Made by a program: the position numbers and the translations under genes. The notes under the pieces are model-generated. The model saw only the letters and a program-made list of their open reading frames with translations, searched no databases and was not told the DNA's origin. From Mycolicibacterium sp. CBMA 247 (GTDB lineage: Bacteria > Actinomycetota > Actinomycetes > Mycobacteriales > Mycobacteriaceae): a stretch of 64,000 nucleotides of DNA. The stretch is from positions 496,001-560,000 of the forward strand of contig NZ_VTGX01000004.1 of the NCBI RefSeq assembly GCF_009729095.1, read 5' to 3'. Of the stretch, positions 51,249 to 60,853 are shown one piece after another; the first letter of the stretch is position 1, and each line of letters opens with the position of its first letter.

Positions 51249-52840
51249 GCACTCTGAAGTCGACCATCGACCCCGGCTCGTCCGGGTTCACCGAGGCCGC
51301 CGAGGTGATGACCACCAAGCTCGCCGAGCTCGACGCCGAGCACGCCAAGGCCCTGGCCGGCGGTGGACCCAAGTATGTGGACCGCCACCACGGCCGCGGC
51401 AAGCTCACCGCACGCGAGCGGGTCGAGATGCTGTTGGATCCGGACGCACCGTTCCTGGAGCTGAGCCCGCTGGCGGCCTGGGGCAGTGATTTCACCGTGG
51501 GCGCCAGCGTCGTCTGTGGCATCGGCGCCGTCGAGGGTGTCGAGTGCCTGATCGTCGCGAATGACCCGACGGTCAAGGGCGGCACCAGTAACCCGTGGAC
51601 GCTCAAGAAGATCCTGCGCGCCAACCAGATCGCGATGGAGAACCGCCTTCCGGTGATCTCCCTGGTGGAGTCCGGCGGCGCAGACCTGCCGACGCAGAAG
51701 GAGATCTTCATCCCGGGCGGGCAGATGTTCCGCGACCTGACCCGGCTGTCGGCGGCGGGCATCCCGACCATCGCGCTGGTGTTCGGCAACTCGACGGCCG
51801 GCGGCGCGTATGTGCCGGGCATGTCCGATCACGTGGTGATGATCAAGGAACGCTCCAAGGTGTTCCTGGCCGGGCCGCCACTGGTCAAGATGGCCACCGG
51901 CGAGGAGTCCGACGACGAGTCGCTGGGCGGGGCCGAGATGCACGCCCGCACTTCAGGTCTGGGCGACTACCTGGCAAACGACGAGCTCGATGCCATCCGC
52001 ATCGGGCGGCGCATCGTGGCCCGCCTCAACTGGCGCAAGTTGGGCCCGGTTCCGGCCCCGGTGGTCGAGCCGCTGTTCGATCCGGAGGAGCTCATCGGCA
52101 TCGTGCCCGCCGATCTGCGTATCCCGTTCGACCCGCGGGATGTGATCGCCCGCATCGTCGACGGCTCGGATTTCGACGAGTTCAAACCGCTTTACGGGTC
52201 GTCACTGGTGACGGGCTGGGCCACGCTGTACGGCTACCCGGTCGGGATCCTGGCCAACGCCCGCGGTGTGCTGTTCTCCGAGGAGTCGCAAAAGGCCACC
52301 CAGTTCATTCAGCTGGCCAATCGGGCCGATACCCCACTTCTGTTCCTGCACAACACCACCGGCTACATGGTGGGTAAGCAGTACGAAGAGGGCGGCATGA
52401 TCAAGCACGGCTCGATGATGATCAATGCGGTGTCAAACTCCACGGTCCCGCACATCTCGCTGCTGCTCGGCGCCTCCTACGGCGCGGGCCACTACGGCAT
52501 GTGTGGGCGGGCCTATGACCCGCGCTTCCTGTTCGCCTGGCCCAGTTCGAAGTCTGCGGTGATGGGCGGCACCCAGCTCGCCGGTGTGCTCTCGATCGTC
52601 AGCCGCGCGGCTGCCGAGGCCCGCGGTCAGCAGGTCGACGAAGCCGCCGACGCCGCACTACGGGCCGCGGTCGAGGCGCAGATCGAGGCCGAATCGCTAC
52701 CGATGTTCCTGTCCGGCCGGTTGTACGACGACGGGGTGATCGATCCCCGCGATACCCGTACCGTGCTGGGAATGTGCCTGTCCGCCATTGCCAGTGGCCC
52801 GATCGAGGGGACGTCGAATTTCGGCGTCTTCAGGATGTGA
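51245..52840 (+). CDS. accD2: Acyl-CoA carboxylase beta subunit
   Basis: 531-residue carboxyltransferase of the methylcrotonyl/geranyl-CoA carboxylase beta type. The acyl-CoA site is at the N-half (TSNPWTLKKILRANQIAMEN, LVESGGADLPTQ, GNSTAGGAYVPGMSD). The biotin/CO2 site is in the C-half (LFLHNTTGYMVGKQYEEGG, LLGASYGAGHYGMCGRAYDP). Together with accA2 it carboxylates a beta-methyl enoyl-CoA. ATGA overlap with fadE13. Confidence 0.92.
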   Translation: MSTLKSTIDPGSSGFTEAAEVMTTKLAELDAEHAKALAGGGPKYVDRHHGRGKLTARERVEMLLDPDAPFLELSPLAAWGSDFTVGASVVCGIGAVEGVECLIVANDPTVKGGTSNPWTLKKILRANQIAMENRLPVISLVESGGADLPTQKEIFIPGGQMFRDLTRLSAAGIPTIALVFGNSTAGGAYVPGMSDHVVMIKERSKVFLAGPPLVKMATGEESDDESLGGAEMHARTSGLGDYLANDELDAIRIGRRIVARLNWRKLGPVPAPVVEPLFDPEELIGIVPADLRIPFDPRDVIARIVDGSDFDEFKPLYGSSLVTGWATLYGYPVGILANARGVLFSEESQKATQFIQLANRADTPLLFLHNTTGYMVGKQYEEGGMIKHGSMMINAVSNSTVPHISLLLGASYGAGHYGMCGRAYDPRFLFAWPSSKSAVMGGTQLAGVLSIVSRAAAEARGQQVDEAADAALRAAVEAQIEAESLPMFLSGRLYDDGVIDPRDTRTVLGMCLSAIASGPIEGTSNFGVFRM

Positions 52841-52851
52841 GAGGCGCACCA

Positions 52852-54801
52852 ATGATCTCGAAAATTCTGGTCGCCAACCGCGGGGAGATCGCCCGCCGGG
52901 TGTTCGCCACCTGCCGTCGTCTCGGTATCGGCACGGTCGCGGTGTACACCGACCCCGACGCCGGGTCCCCACATGTCGCCGAGGCTGACGCCCGGGTGCG
53001 GCTGGAGGGCAACAGCGGATACCTCGATTCCGCCCAGCTCATCGCCGCCGCCCGCGCCTCGGGCGCCGACGCAATTCACCCCGGCTACGGATTCCTCTCG
53101 GAGAACCCCGATTTCGCAGCCGCGGTGATCGATGCCGGGCTGACCTGGATCGGCCCACCGGTGAATGCGGTGCAGGCCATGGGCTCCAAGATCGAGGCCA
53201 AGAAGATGATGGCTGCGGCCGGGGTTCCGGTGCTGACCGAGCTCGACCCTTCCACCGTGACGGCCGATCAGCTGCCGGTGCTGGTGAAGGCCTCCGCCGG
53301 TGGCGGTGGCCGCGGTATGCGCGTCGTGCGTGAACTGTCCGATCTGCCAGGCGAAGTCGCCGCGGCCCAACGCGAGGCGCAATCGGCGTTCGGTGATTCG
53401 ACGGTGTTCTGCGAGCGTTACCTGGCCGCCGGCCACCATGTCGAGGTACAGGTGCTGGCCGATCAGCAGGGCACCGTGTGGGCGGTCGGTGAGCGCGAGT
53501 GCTCGATTCAGCGGCGCCACCAGAAGGTCATCGAGGAAGCCCCGTCGCCCCTGGTGGAGCGCAACCCGGGGATGCGGGAAAAGTTGTTCGACGCGGCCCG
53601 GCTGGCTGCCGAGGCGATCGGCTACGCCGGCGCGGGCACCGTGGAATTCATGGCAGACGAGCAGGGCGACTTCTTCTTCCTGGAGATGAATACCCGCCTG
53701 CAGGTGGAACATCCGGTCACCGAGGCCACCACCGGACTGGATTTGGTCGAGCTGCAGATCCTGGTTGCCGACGGCGGCCGGCTCGATGCCGAGCCACCTG
53801 CCTCACGCGGTTCGGCCATCGAGGCCCGGCTCTATGCCGAGGACCCGGCCAAGGGCTGGCAGCCGCAGGCCGGGACCGTCCACCGGTTCGAGGTTCCCGG
53901 GCAGGTGCGCGTCGACACCGGTATCGAGGACGGCTCGGTGGTGTCGATCTTCTACGACCCCATGCTTGCCAAGGTCATCTCGTATGCCCCGACCCGCCGT
54001 CAGGCCGCGACCGTGCTCGCCGATGCGTTGGCCCGCACCCGGATTCACGGGCTTCGCACCAACCGCGATCTGCTGGTGAATGTGCTGCGGCATCCGGCAT
54101 TCCTGGACGGGGCCACCGACACCGCGTTCTTCGACACGCACGGGCTCGATGCCCTGGCCGCTCCCCTGGCCGACGCGGGCGCGGTGACGCTCTCGGCGAT
54201 CGCCGCCGCCCTGGCCGACGCCGCGCACAATCGCGCCCACGCACGGGTTTTCGGTACCGCGCCCAGTGGCTGGCGCAACCTGGCCTCGGGCTATCAGTCG
54301 CGGAGCTACCGCAACGCCGCCGGCGATGACGTCCCGGTGCGCTACCGGTTCACCCGTACCGGGGTCGAGTTGCCCGACGACGACGGGGTTTCCCTCGTGT
54401 CGGCCACGCCGGACCGAGTGGTGCTCGCCGTCAGGCGAGATGGATCCAGCGTGGAGCGTGCGTTCGACGTGACGGGTTACGGCGATCAGGTGTTCGTCGA
54501 CTCCCCGCTCGGTCCCGTGCAGTTCACTGCGCTACCCCGCTTCCCCGATCCGGACGACGCGGTCGCACACGGGTCGCTGCTTGCACCGATGCCCGGTGCA
54601 GTGGTGCGCGTCGGCGCTGCCGTCGGTGACACCGTCACGGCCGGGCAACCGCTGATCTGGCTGGAAGCCATGAAGATGGAGCACACCATCGCCGCACCCG
54701 AGGACGGGGTGCTGGCCGAACTCAACGTCGCCGCAGGCCAACAGGTCGAGGTCGGCGCAGTCCTAGCCCGCGTGGAATCCGAAGAAGGAGAACAGTCATG
54801 A
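52852..54801 (+). CDS. accA2: Acyl-CoA carboxylase alpha subunit (biotin carboxylase + BCCP)
   Basis: 649 residues from ATG 52852. The biotin carboxylase (about 1-445) has ILVANRGEIARRVF, KASAGGGGRGMRVV and MNTRLQVEHPVTE. A linker domain follows and the C-terminal biotinyl domain has WLEAMKMEHTI with the biotinylated Lys 608. It partners AccD2 in the carboxylase. Rv0973c orthologue. Confidence 0.93.
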   Translation: MISKILVANRGEIARRVFATCRRLGIGTVAVYTDPDAGSPHVAEADARVRLEGNSGYLDSAQLIAAARASGADAIHPGYGFLSENPDFAAAVIDAGLTWIGPPVNAVQAMGSKIEAKKMMAAAGVPVLTELDPSTVTADQLPVLVKASAGGGGRGMRVVRELSDLPGEVAAAQREAQSAFGDSTVFCERYLAAGHHVEVQVLADQQGTVWAVGERECSIQRRHQKVIEEAPSPLVERNPGMREKLFDAARLAAEAIGYAGAGTVEFMADEQGDFFFLEMNTRLQVEHPVTEATTGLDLVELQILVADGGRLDAEPPASRGSAIEARLYAEDPAKGWQPQAGTVHRFEVPGQVRVDTGIEDGSVVSIFYDPMLAKVISYAPTRRQAATVLADALARTRIHGLRTNRDLLVNVLRHPAFLDGATDTAFFDTHGLDALAAPLADAGAVTLSAIAAALADAAHNRAHARVFGTAPSGWRNLASGYQSRSYRNAAGDDVPVRYRFTRTGVELPDDDGVSLVSATPDRVVLAVRRDGSSVERAFDVTGYGDQVFVDSPLGPVQFTALPRFPDPDDAVAHGSLLAPMPGAVVRVGAAVGDTVTAGQPLIWLEAMKMEHTIAAPEDGVLAELNVAAGQQVEVGAVLARVESEEGEQS

Positions 54802-55955
54802 GCTTTATCGAGACCGAGGAACAGAAGGCCCTGCGCCAGGCAGTCGCCGCGATGGCCGCCAACTACGGGCAGGACTATTACCTGGAGAAGGCCCGCGCAG
54901 GCCAGCACACCACCGAATTGTGGAACGAGGCAGGCAAACTCGGCTTCATCGGGGTGAACCTGCCCGAGGAGTACGGCGGCGGCGGTGCTGGCATGTACGA
55001 GCTCAGCATGGTCATGGAGGAGATGTCGGCGGCCGGGTCGGCGCTGCTGATGATGGTCGTCTCCCCCGCGATCAACGGCACGATCATCTCCAAGTTCGGC
55101 ACCGAGGAACAGAAGCAGCGCTGGATCCCCGGTATCGCCGACGGGTCGATCACCATGGCCTTCGCGATCACCGAGCCGGATGCGGGTTCCAACAGCCACC
55201 GCATCACCACCACTGCACGCCGCGACGGCAGCGACTGGATCCTCAAGGGCCAGAAGACGTTCATCTCCGGCATCGACCAGGCCCAGGCCGTGCTCGTCGT
55301 CGGCCGCACCGAGGATCACAAGACCGGAAACCTCAAGCCCGCGCTGTTCGTCATCCCCACCGACACCCCGGGCCTGAGCTGGACCAAGATCGAGATGGAG
55401 ATCATCAGCCCGGAGAGCCAGTTCCAGGTGTTCCTCGACGACGTCCGGCTGCCCGACGATGCACTGGTGGGGTCCGAGGACGCCGCGATCGCGCAGCTGT
55501 TCGCCGGGCTGAACCCCGAACGCATCATGGGTGCAGCCAGCGCGGTGGGTGTGGGCCGGTTCGCCATCAACAAGGCCGTCGACTATGTGAAGACCCGCCA
55601 GGTATGGAAAGTCCCAGTAGGTGCACATCAAGGTATCTCACATCCATTGGCACAGAATCACATTGAGATCGAGCTGGCCAAGCTGATGATGCAGAAGGCC
55701 GCGACACTCTATGACGCGGGTGACGATTTCGGTGCCGCCGAGGCCGCGAACATGGCCAAGTACGCCGCCGGTGAAGCATCGGTGCGTGCGGTGGATCAGG
55801 CCGTGCAGTCCCTCGGCGGCAACGGCCTGACCAAGGAGTACGGCATCGCCGCGGCGGTGACGGCGTCCAAGTTGGCCCGCATCGCACCGGTGAGCCGGGA
55901 GATGATCCTGAACTTCGTCGCGCAGACCTCGCTGGGTCTGCCTCGCTCGTACTGA
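54798..55955 (+). CDS. fadE12: Acyl-CoA dehydrogenase FadE12
   Basis: 385 residues, ATGA overlap with accA2 and agaaggag upstream. FAFAIT-type FAD loop MAFAITEPDAGSNSHRI, GQKTFISGIDQA, LDDVRLPDDALVG and SLGGNGLTKEYGIAA. Second dehydrogenase of the operon, so either it works on another chain length or catalyses a later oxidation. Rv0972c orthologue. Confidence 0.9.
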   Translation: MSFIETEEQKALRQAVAAMAANYGQDYYLEKARAGQHTTELWNEAGKLGFIGVNLPEEYGGGGAGMYELSMVMEEMSAAGSALLMMVVSPAINGTIISKFGTEEQKQRWIPGIADGSITMAFAITEPDAGSNSHRITTTARRDGSDWILKGQKTFISGIDQAQAVLVVGRTEDHKTGNLKPALFVIPTDTPGLSWTKIEMEIISPESQFQVFLDDVRLPDDALVGSEDAAIAQLFAGLNPERIMGAASAVGVGRFAINKAVDYVKTRQVWKVPVGAHQGISHPLAQNHIEIELAKLMMQKAATLYDAGDDFGAAEAANMAKYAAGEASVRAVDQAVQSLGGNGLTKEYGIAAAVTASKLARIAPVSREMILNFVAQTSLGLPRSY

Positions 55956-55968
55956 TGGGGTCGTACTG

Positions 55969-56736
55969 ATGAGCGCACTCGTCCACTACCGCGTCGACGG
56001 CGCCGTCGCACGGCTGACGCTGGATTCGCCGCACAACCGCAACGCGTTGTCCACGGCCCTGGTGGAGCAGCTGCACCAGGGCCTGGTCGACGCGGCCGCC
56101 GAACCCGGCGTACGGGTGGTGGTGCTCGGCCATACCGGCGGAACCTTCTGCGCCGGTGCGGATCTCAGTGAGGCAGCCGGTCAGGATCCCGGAGACATCG
56201 CAGTCGACCGGGCCCGTGAGATGACCAAGACGCTGCGGGCGATCCTGAAGCTCCCGGTTCCGGTGATCGGCGCGATCGACGGGCATGTGCGGGCCGGCGG
56301 TATGGGACTGGTCGGCGCGTGCGATCTCGTCGTCGCCGGTCCGCAGAGTTCGTTCGCGCTGACCGAGGCGCGCATCGGGGTTGCGCCATCGATCATTTCG
56401 CTCACACTGCTGCCCAAGATGTCCCCTCGGGCGGCGGGCCGCTACTTCGTCACGGGCGAGAAGTTCGGTGCTGCCGAGGCGGCCCGCATCGGGCTGATCA
56501 CCGTGGCGGCCGATGACGTCGAGGGCACCGTGGCCGCGCTGGCGGGTGAGATTGCGAAGGGTTCACCGCAGGGGCTGGCTACGTCGAAGGCGCTGACCAC
56601 GGCGCCGATCCTGCGTGGGTTCGATGAGGACGCCGAGGCGCTGACCCAGCAGTCTGCGCGGTTGTTCGTCTCCGATGAGGCAAGAGAAGGCATGATGGCG
56701 TTTCTGCAGAAGCGCCCGCCGAGCTGGATCGGCTGA
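55969..56736 (+). CDS. echA7: Enoyl-CoA hydratase EchA7
   Basis: 255-residue crotonase: VARLTLDSPHNRNALST, GTFCAGADLSEA, and IDGHVRAGGMGLVGACDLVV with ALTEARIGVAPSIIS. Expected to hydrate the carboxylated enoyl-CoA (methylglutaconyl- or isohexenylglutaconyl-CoA). Rv0971c orthologue. An 11-bp duplication, tcgtactgatg, spans the fadE12 stop and the echA7 start. Confidence 0.9.
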   Translation: MSALVHYRVDGAVARLTLDSPHNRNALSTALVEQLHQGLVDAAAEPGVRVVVLGHTGGTFCAGADLSEAAGQDPGDIAVDRAREMTKTLRAILKLPVPVIGAIDGHVRAGGMGLVGACDLVVAGPQSSFALTEARIGVAPSIISLTLLPKMSPRAAGRYFVTGEKFGAAEAARIGLITVAADDVEGTVAALAGEIAKGSPQGLATSKALTTAPILRGFDEDAEALTQQSARLFVSDEAREGMMAFLQKRPPSWIG

Positions 56737-56998
56737 CGTAATTCCCATTGCGCAGTGGCATTCTCAGGTCGCGTACGTTGCCGTCACGATTACCTGAGAC
56801 TGCCGCTGCGTTGGCGAATCCCGAGTCGCCGGCGGTGGCGAGGTTAGGGATGGCGCAGGTCAGCCAGCGCTCGAAGAGCCGCCGGTAGTTGCCTGCGGCA
56901 GCAAACGCTGCGGAGCGTCTGTCGCATCACTGTCGGCGGTTCTACCGTTTCTGTTGCGGACGTCCTCTGCCGTGCGGTTTCCCCGAAAGGCCGAAATC

Positions 56999-57442
56999 AT
57001 GGCCGATGATCAGAACAAGGCGATTTCCCGACGCATATGGGAGGTATTTGCCTCTGGCGACCTCAGTGAGCTGGACGATCTCGTCGCTCCTGGTGCCGCC
57101 TTCCACGACACACAGGATCCGTTCGGGGATCAGCGCGGTCCCCAACACATGCGAAGCCTGATGGGGATGTACCGGAAGTCGTTCTCCAACATGAAATTCG
57201 ACATCAAGATGCAGATCGCCGAGGGCGACCACGTCTGCACAATGATCGAGGCGCAGGGTGACAACACCGGCGAGATCATGGGCCGGCCGGCCACCGGCAA
57301 GCACAGCCGGATCAACCTGACAAATGTCGACCGAATCGAAGACGGCAAGATCGCCGAGAGCTGGGTCACCTGGGACACCCTGGGCATGTTGCAGCAGCTC
57401 GGCCTGATCCCTGCAGGAGCGCAACAGACAACGACCGCCTGA
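56999..57442 (+). CDS. SnoaL-like (NTF2-fold) ester cyclase family protein
   Basis: 147 residues from ATG 56999. The cone-shaped alpha+beta NTF2 fold is suggested by RIWEVFASGDLSELDDLVAP, FGDQRGPQHMRSLMGMYRKS and GDHVCTMIEAQGDNTGE followed by RIEDGKIAESWVTWD. This is the pattern of the SnoaL-type polyketide cyclase family, which in bacteria is largely uncharacterised. The 260 bp before it show no gene. A GC-rich hairpin follows. Confidence 0.8.
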   Translation: MADDQNKAISRRIWEVFASGDLSELDDLVAPGAAFHDTQDPFGDQRGPQHMRSLMGMYRKSFSNMKFDIKMQIAEGDHVCTMIEAQGDNTGEIMGRPATGKHSRINLTNVDRIEDGKIAESWVTWDTLGMLQQLGLIPAGAQQTTTA

Positions 57443-57456
57443 GCTATTTCTCCGAC

Positions 57457-57486
57457 GGGTCCAGGGCCGGCCGCGGCCCTGGACCC
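57457..57486 (+). terminator. GC-rich hairpin after the SnoaL-like gene
   Basis: gggtccagggccg (57457-57469) pairs perfectly with cggccctggaccc (57474-57486) around four bases, 14 bp past the stop. It lacks a T-run. Confidence 0.7.
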
Positions 57487-57529
57487 GCACATGCTTGCTC
57501 GCGCATAAGCACCGCCAGCGCTAGCCGGC

Positions 57530-57790
57530 GTCACGCTCGTATCGAGAACCGGCGGCGGAATCCATTCGGTGCGACCATCTTTTAGACACGCCAACGTGAG
57601 GTTGTTGACGTCCGTATGCCCGCCGTCGGCCCAGTCTTCGTCGCGGTGGTGCATCTGGCACCAGTACGGGGGCGCAGGTGCATCCGGGGCGAGTGCAGCC
57701 GCCATCCCGTGCAAGGACCGCGATCCACTGGCCAGGTCGCGACGGATCGTAGGCTCGACGCAACTCGCAGCCACACCGTGACGAACTGCC
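57530..57790 (-). pseudogene. Decayed HNH/DUF222 endonuclease gene
   Basis: Two minus-strand frames together give the end of a DUF222-HNH protein: one has WIAVLARDGGCTRPGCT, the next PYWCQMHHRDEDWADGGHTD, then NNLTLACLKDGRTEWIPPP. A frameshift separates the first two pieces, and the segment between TLAC and KDGRTEW is deleted. The DUF222 body is absent. Such repeated HNH genes are common in mycobacteria and often broken. Confidence 0.7.
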
Positions 57791-57959
57791 CTGACCCATC
57801 GGACATATCCCTCGGGCAGACAACGGATTCCGTAGCAAGCGCCGCCGAGGACTACGCACAAGATGGCCATCTGGGCAAATTTGCGACTTCCCAAATATGT
57901 GTTGCTACAGTATGCAATCACTTGTCGGCCAGATCACATATCGAAGGCGGCGCGCTTTG

Positions 57960-59954
57960 ATGTCACAGCCCACCCCTCCCCGTCTGCACAAAGCCAAGGC
58001 CGCCGCCACCGCGGCGGCGGTTGTCGCCACCACGGCAGCGTTGACCGCAGGCGTCGCGTCCTCCGCGCCGGAGGCGCTCGCGGCCCACAACCGCAGCGTG
58101 CAAACCGAAGTCGAGCTCACCGCTGACGCCGGGCGGATCCCCGATATTGTCGGGATCTACGGGGTCGGCCCGATCTTCTGGACCGCGCAAGTTCTCGGGA
58201 TCACGCCAGAGAACGTAATCGCAGCCGCCGGGGGCTTGACCGGCAACACCGCACTGGCCGAGACCGTCATAGGGTTGCTGAAGTTGCTGGACGCCGTCTC
58301 GCCGATCACGGCCGGTGTCAAGGGCCCACTGCCCAGCGATGTGTACGACGCGGTGAACGGCCTGGACTACACCGCTACCGGACTCGCCGGGATGCTCGGC
58401 ATCACCGACGGGTCCGCCATGGACAAGTTTGTCAAGTGGCTGGTCGGAGCCGCGCCCATCCTGAATCAGCGCCGCTCCATCATCTTGTCCGAGAGCCTGG
58501 GCGGGCTCACCACGTCGCTGGCCTACCGCGACATGATCAAGGCCGTCACGTCCGACAGCAAAGACTGGGGCGTCGGGATCACCGGCCAGTGGCTGATCTT
58601 CGTCAATAATCCCAGCCGCCCGGGTGGTGGATTGTTCGCGCTGGCAACACCTTTCACCAATCTGTTCGGGATGAACCTGACGACGCCGGATGCCGGCAGC
58701 TACACGAATCCCGATATGACGAAGGTGCTCAACACCTCGATCCTCGACATCACCTGGGCCTACAACCCGCTGTCGGATGCGCCCACCACGCTGAACCCGC
58801 TGGCCTGGGCCAACTCGGCCGCAGCCGGGGCTTTCCTGACCTACCTGCTCCCCGACGAGGGCAACAACATCGGCAGCCATGTCCTGCCGAAGTTGATCGG
58901 CGGTATAGCTGACGGTGTCAAGGTGATGATCGACCCCACCGGCGGCCAAGGCGCGCAGATGATCCCGATCGCCGGCGATCTACTGAAGCTCCTTGGCGTG
59001 AACTTCCTCAATTTCCCCGGCAACGCCACGTACATCACCTATGACTCCGGCAATCTCCCGCTGCTCGAGCCGTTCCGGATGGTCCCGCATCTCCTCAATC
59101 TCGCTCCAGGCGTTCACATCCCGACCCCGTTGACCGACAGTGTCGAAGGTGCGCTGCGGAAGATGGTGAACATGGGGTACCAGGACGTCGACCCCAACAC
59201 CCTGGAGCGCACGTTCGGCGAAGCGGGCCAGCAGGCTTACCTGTGGCACTCCCCGCTCACCCCGACGCAGCAGTTGGCCGCCAACAGGATTGTGTTCGAC
59301 GCACTTATCGACGGCATTCAGGCCAATGCCCTGAATCCGGAGGCCTGGACCCCGAAACTTCCGGGTGTGGACTTCAAGCCGATCGTGCAGAACGCCGTGT
59401 CGGTGGCAGCCGCGAAGGCGATGAGGGACGCGTTGGAGGTCGTGCAGACGAGCGCCCATCCGGTCTTCCATGCCGTCGAGACCGGCCTGTCCCCGGTCAC
59501 CACTGCTCTCGATGGCGTGAATGCCCAGATGGAAGCCGCCATTGACAGCATGCTGAAGGTCAAGGAACCCACGGCCAACAAACTCTCCACCAAGCAAGCC
59601 ATCGCCTCGGTCCCGTCGAGCGGCAGCCAGCTGCAGACGCTGAACATCGAAGCCACCGCCCCCACCGCGGATACCGAAGGCACCGACGCCAAGTCAGCAC
59701 CGGTCAAGGGCGTCCTCAAAGGCCTTGGTGTGGAAAAGGACTCGTTGAAGACCAAGGCCGAGCCCAAGGCCGAGTCCAGAGGCAAGGCCCGCCATGCCGC
59801 CGACGCGAACGATCCGATCAAGAAGTCGGTCAAGGAAACCGTCGCCAAGGTGCGCGGCGCGGTCGACGATGCCACCAAGGACATGAAGAAGGCGAAGGAG
59901 ACAAAGCCCGAGAAGGCCCAGAAGAAAGAGAAGTCCGCCGATACGGCCGCGTAA
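57960..59954 (+). CDS. Secreted PE-PPE-domain-like protein
   Basis: 664 residues from ATG 57960 with a signal-like N-terminus (AAATAAAVVATTAALTAGVA). The segment 165-300 has the order of a PE-PPE hydrolase-like domain: IILSESLGGL (degenerate Ser motif, S179), WLIFVNNPSRPGGGLFAL, then ILDITWAYNPLSDAP and LNPLAWANS. No PE or PPE helical module precedes it. The last 85 residues are a Lys/Glu/Ala-rich disordered tail. Esterase activity and envelope location are inferred; the catalytic motif is imperfect. Confidence 0.65.
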   Translation: MSQPTPPRLHKAKAAATAAAVVATTAALTAGVASSAPEALAAHNRSVQTEVELTADAGRIPDIVGIYGVGPIFWTAQVLGITPENVIAAAGGLTGNTALAETVIGLLKLLDAVSPITAGVKGPLPSDVYDAVNGLDYTATGLAGMLGITDGSAMDKFVKWLVGAAPILNQRRSIILSESLGGLTTSLAYRDMIKAVTSDSKDWGVGITGQWLIFVNNPSRPGGGLFALATPFTNLFGMNLTTPDAGSYTNPDMTKVLNTSILDITWAYNPLSDAPTTLNPLAWANSAAAGAFLTYLLPDEGNNIGSHVLPKLIGGIADGVKVMIDPTGGQGAQMIPIAGDLLKLLGVNFLNFPGNATYITYDSGNLPLLEPFRMVPHLLNLAPGVHIPTPLTDSVEGALRKMVNMGYQDVDPNTLERTFGEAGQQAYLWHSPLTPTQQLAANRIVFDALIDGIQANALNPEAWTPKLPGVDFKPIVQNAVSVAAAKAMRDALEVVQTSAHPVFHAVETGLSPVTTALDGVNAQMEAAIDSMLKVKEPTANKLSTKQAIASVPSSGSQLQTLNIEATAPTADTEGTDAKSAPVKGVLKGLGVEKDSLKTKAEPKAESRGKARHAADANDPIKKSVKETVAKVRGAVDDATKDMKKAKETKPEKAQKKEKSADTAA

Positions 59955-59994
59955 TCGCTGACAACCCCGGGGGCGCGTCGGTAGCGTGGCGAAT

Positions 59995-60756
59995 ATGCCA
60001 CGCACTGTGCTCGTCACCGGGGCGACCGGCACACTCGGCCACCATGTGGTGCCCGAGGCGACCGATGCCGGTCATCATGTCCGGGCGCTGAGCCGTCGGG
60101 ACCGGGTCGGCTACACGGGCGTGCATTGGCACCAGGCCGACCTGCTCTCGCCCGACGGTTTGGACGCCGCACTCGACGGCGTGGACACGGTCGTACATTG
60201 CGCCACTCAGGCCACCGGCAGTAAGGACGTCAGGGCGGCCCGGAATCTGATCGAGGCCGCGCGGCGCACGGGCGTCGAGCACCTCATCTATATCTCGATC
60301 GTCGGGATCGACGACATCCCACTGCCGTATTACAAGACCAAGTTGCGGGTCGAGGAGGCACTCGAGGCGTCCCGCGTCGGGCACACGATTCTGCGTGCCA
60401 CCCAGTTCCACGAGCTAATCGAGAAGACGTTTTCGGCGCAGCGATTCTCGCCCGTTTTGTGGACGCTGCGGGACGTCCGATTCCAGCCCATCGACTCCCG
60501 TGATGTGGCCACCCGACTGGTCTCGTTGATCGATACAGAACCCTCCGGGCGGGTGTCCGATATCGGCGGACCCACTGTTTACAGTCACCCCGAATTGGGA
60601 CAGATGTATCTATCAGCACACAACAGCGTGCGTCGGGTGGCCAGATTCACCATCCCCGGTCGCATCGTCGCGGGTTACAGGTCGGGGGCCAATCTGACCC
60701 CGGAAAATGCCGTCGACGGTGCATCTTTCCAGGACTATCTGGGTACACCCGGATAG
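59995..60756 (+). CDS. NmrA-like NAD(P)-binding protein
   Basis: 253 residues from ATG 59995. The N-terminal VLVTGATGTLGHHVVPEATD is the GxxGxxG site of atypical SDRs, with CATQATG and IYISIVGIDDIPLPYYKTK holding the Tyr/Lys region. The C-terminal half is the variable NmrA-like substrate or sensing domain. Probably a redox sensor or a reductase for an unknown substrate. Confidence 0.8.
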   Translation: MPRTVLVTGATGTLGHHVVPEATDAGHHVRALSRRDRVGYTGVHWHQADLLSPDGLDAALDGVDTVVHCATQATGSKDVRAARNLIEAARRTGVEHLIYISIVGIDDIPLPYYKTKLRVEEALEASRVGHTILRATQFHELIEKTFSAQRFSPVLWTLRDVRFQPIDSRDVATRLVSLIDTEPSGRVSDIGGPTVYSHPELGQMYLSAHNSVRRVARFTIPGRIVAGYRSGANLTPENAVDGASFQDYLGTPG

Positions 60757-60853
60757 ATCGCCGACACTCGGCAGAGGTCATTGTCGCAACCTTGGCGACA
60801 CAGTTCGGCCACCGGTCTTGCATGTGACAGCGATCGTCGTAGGCTCAACAGCG

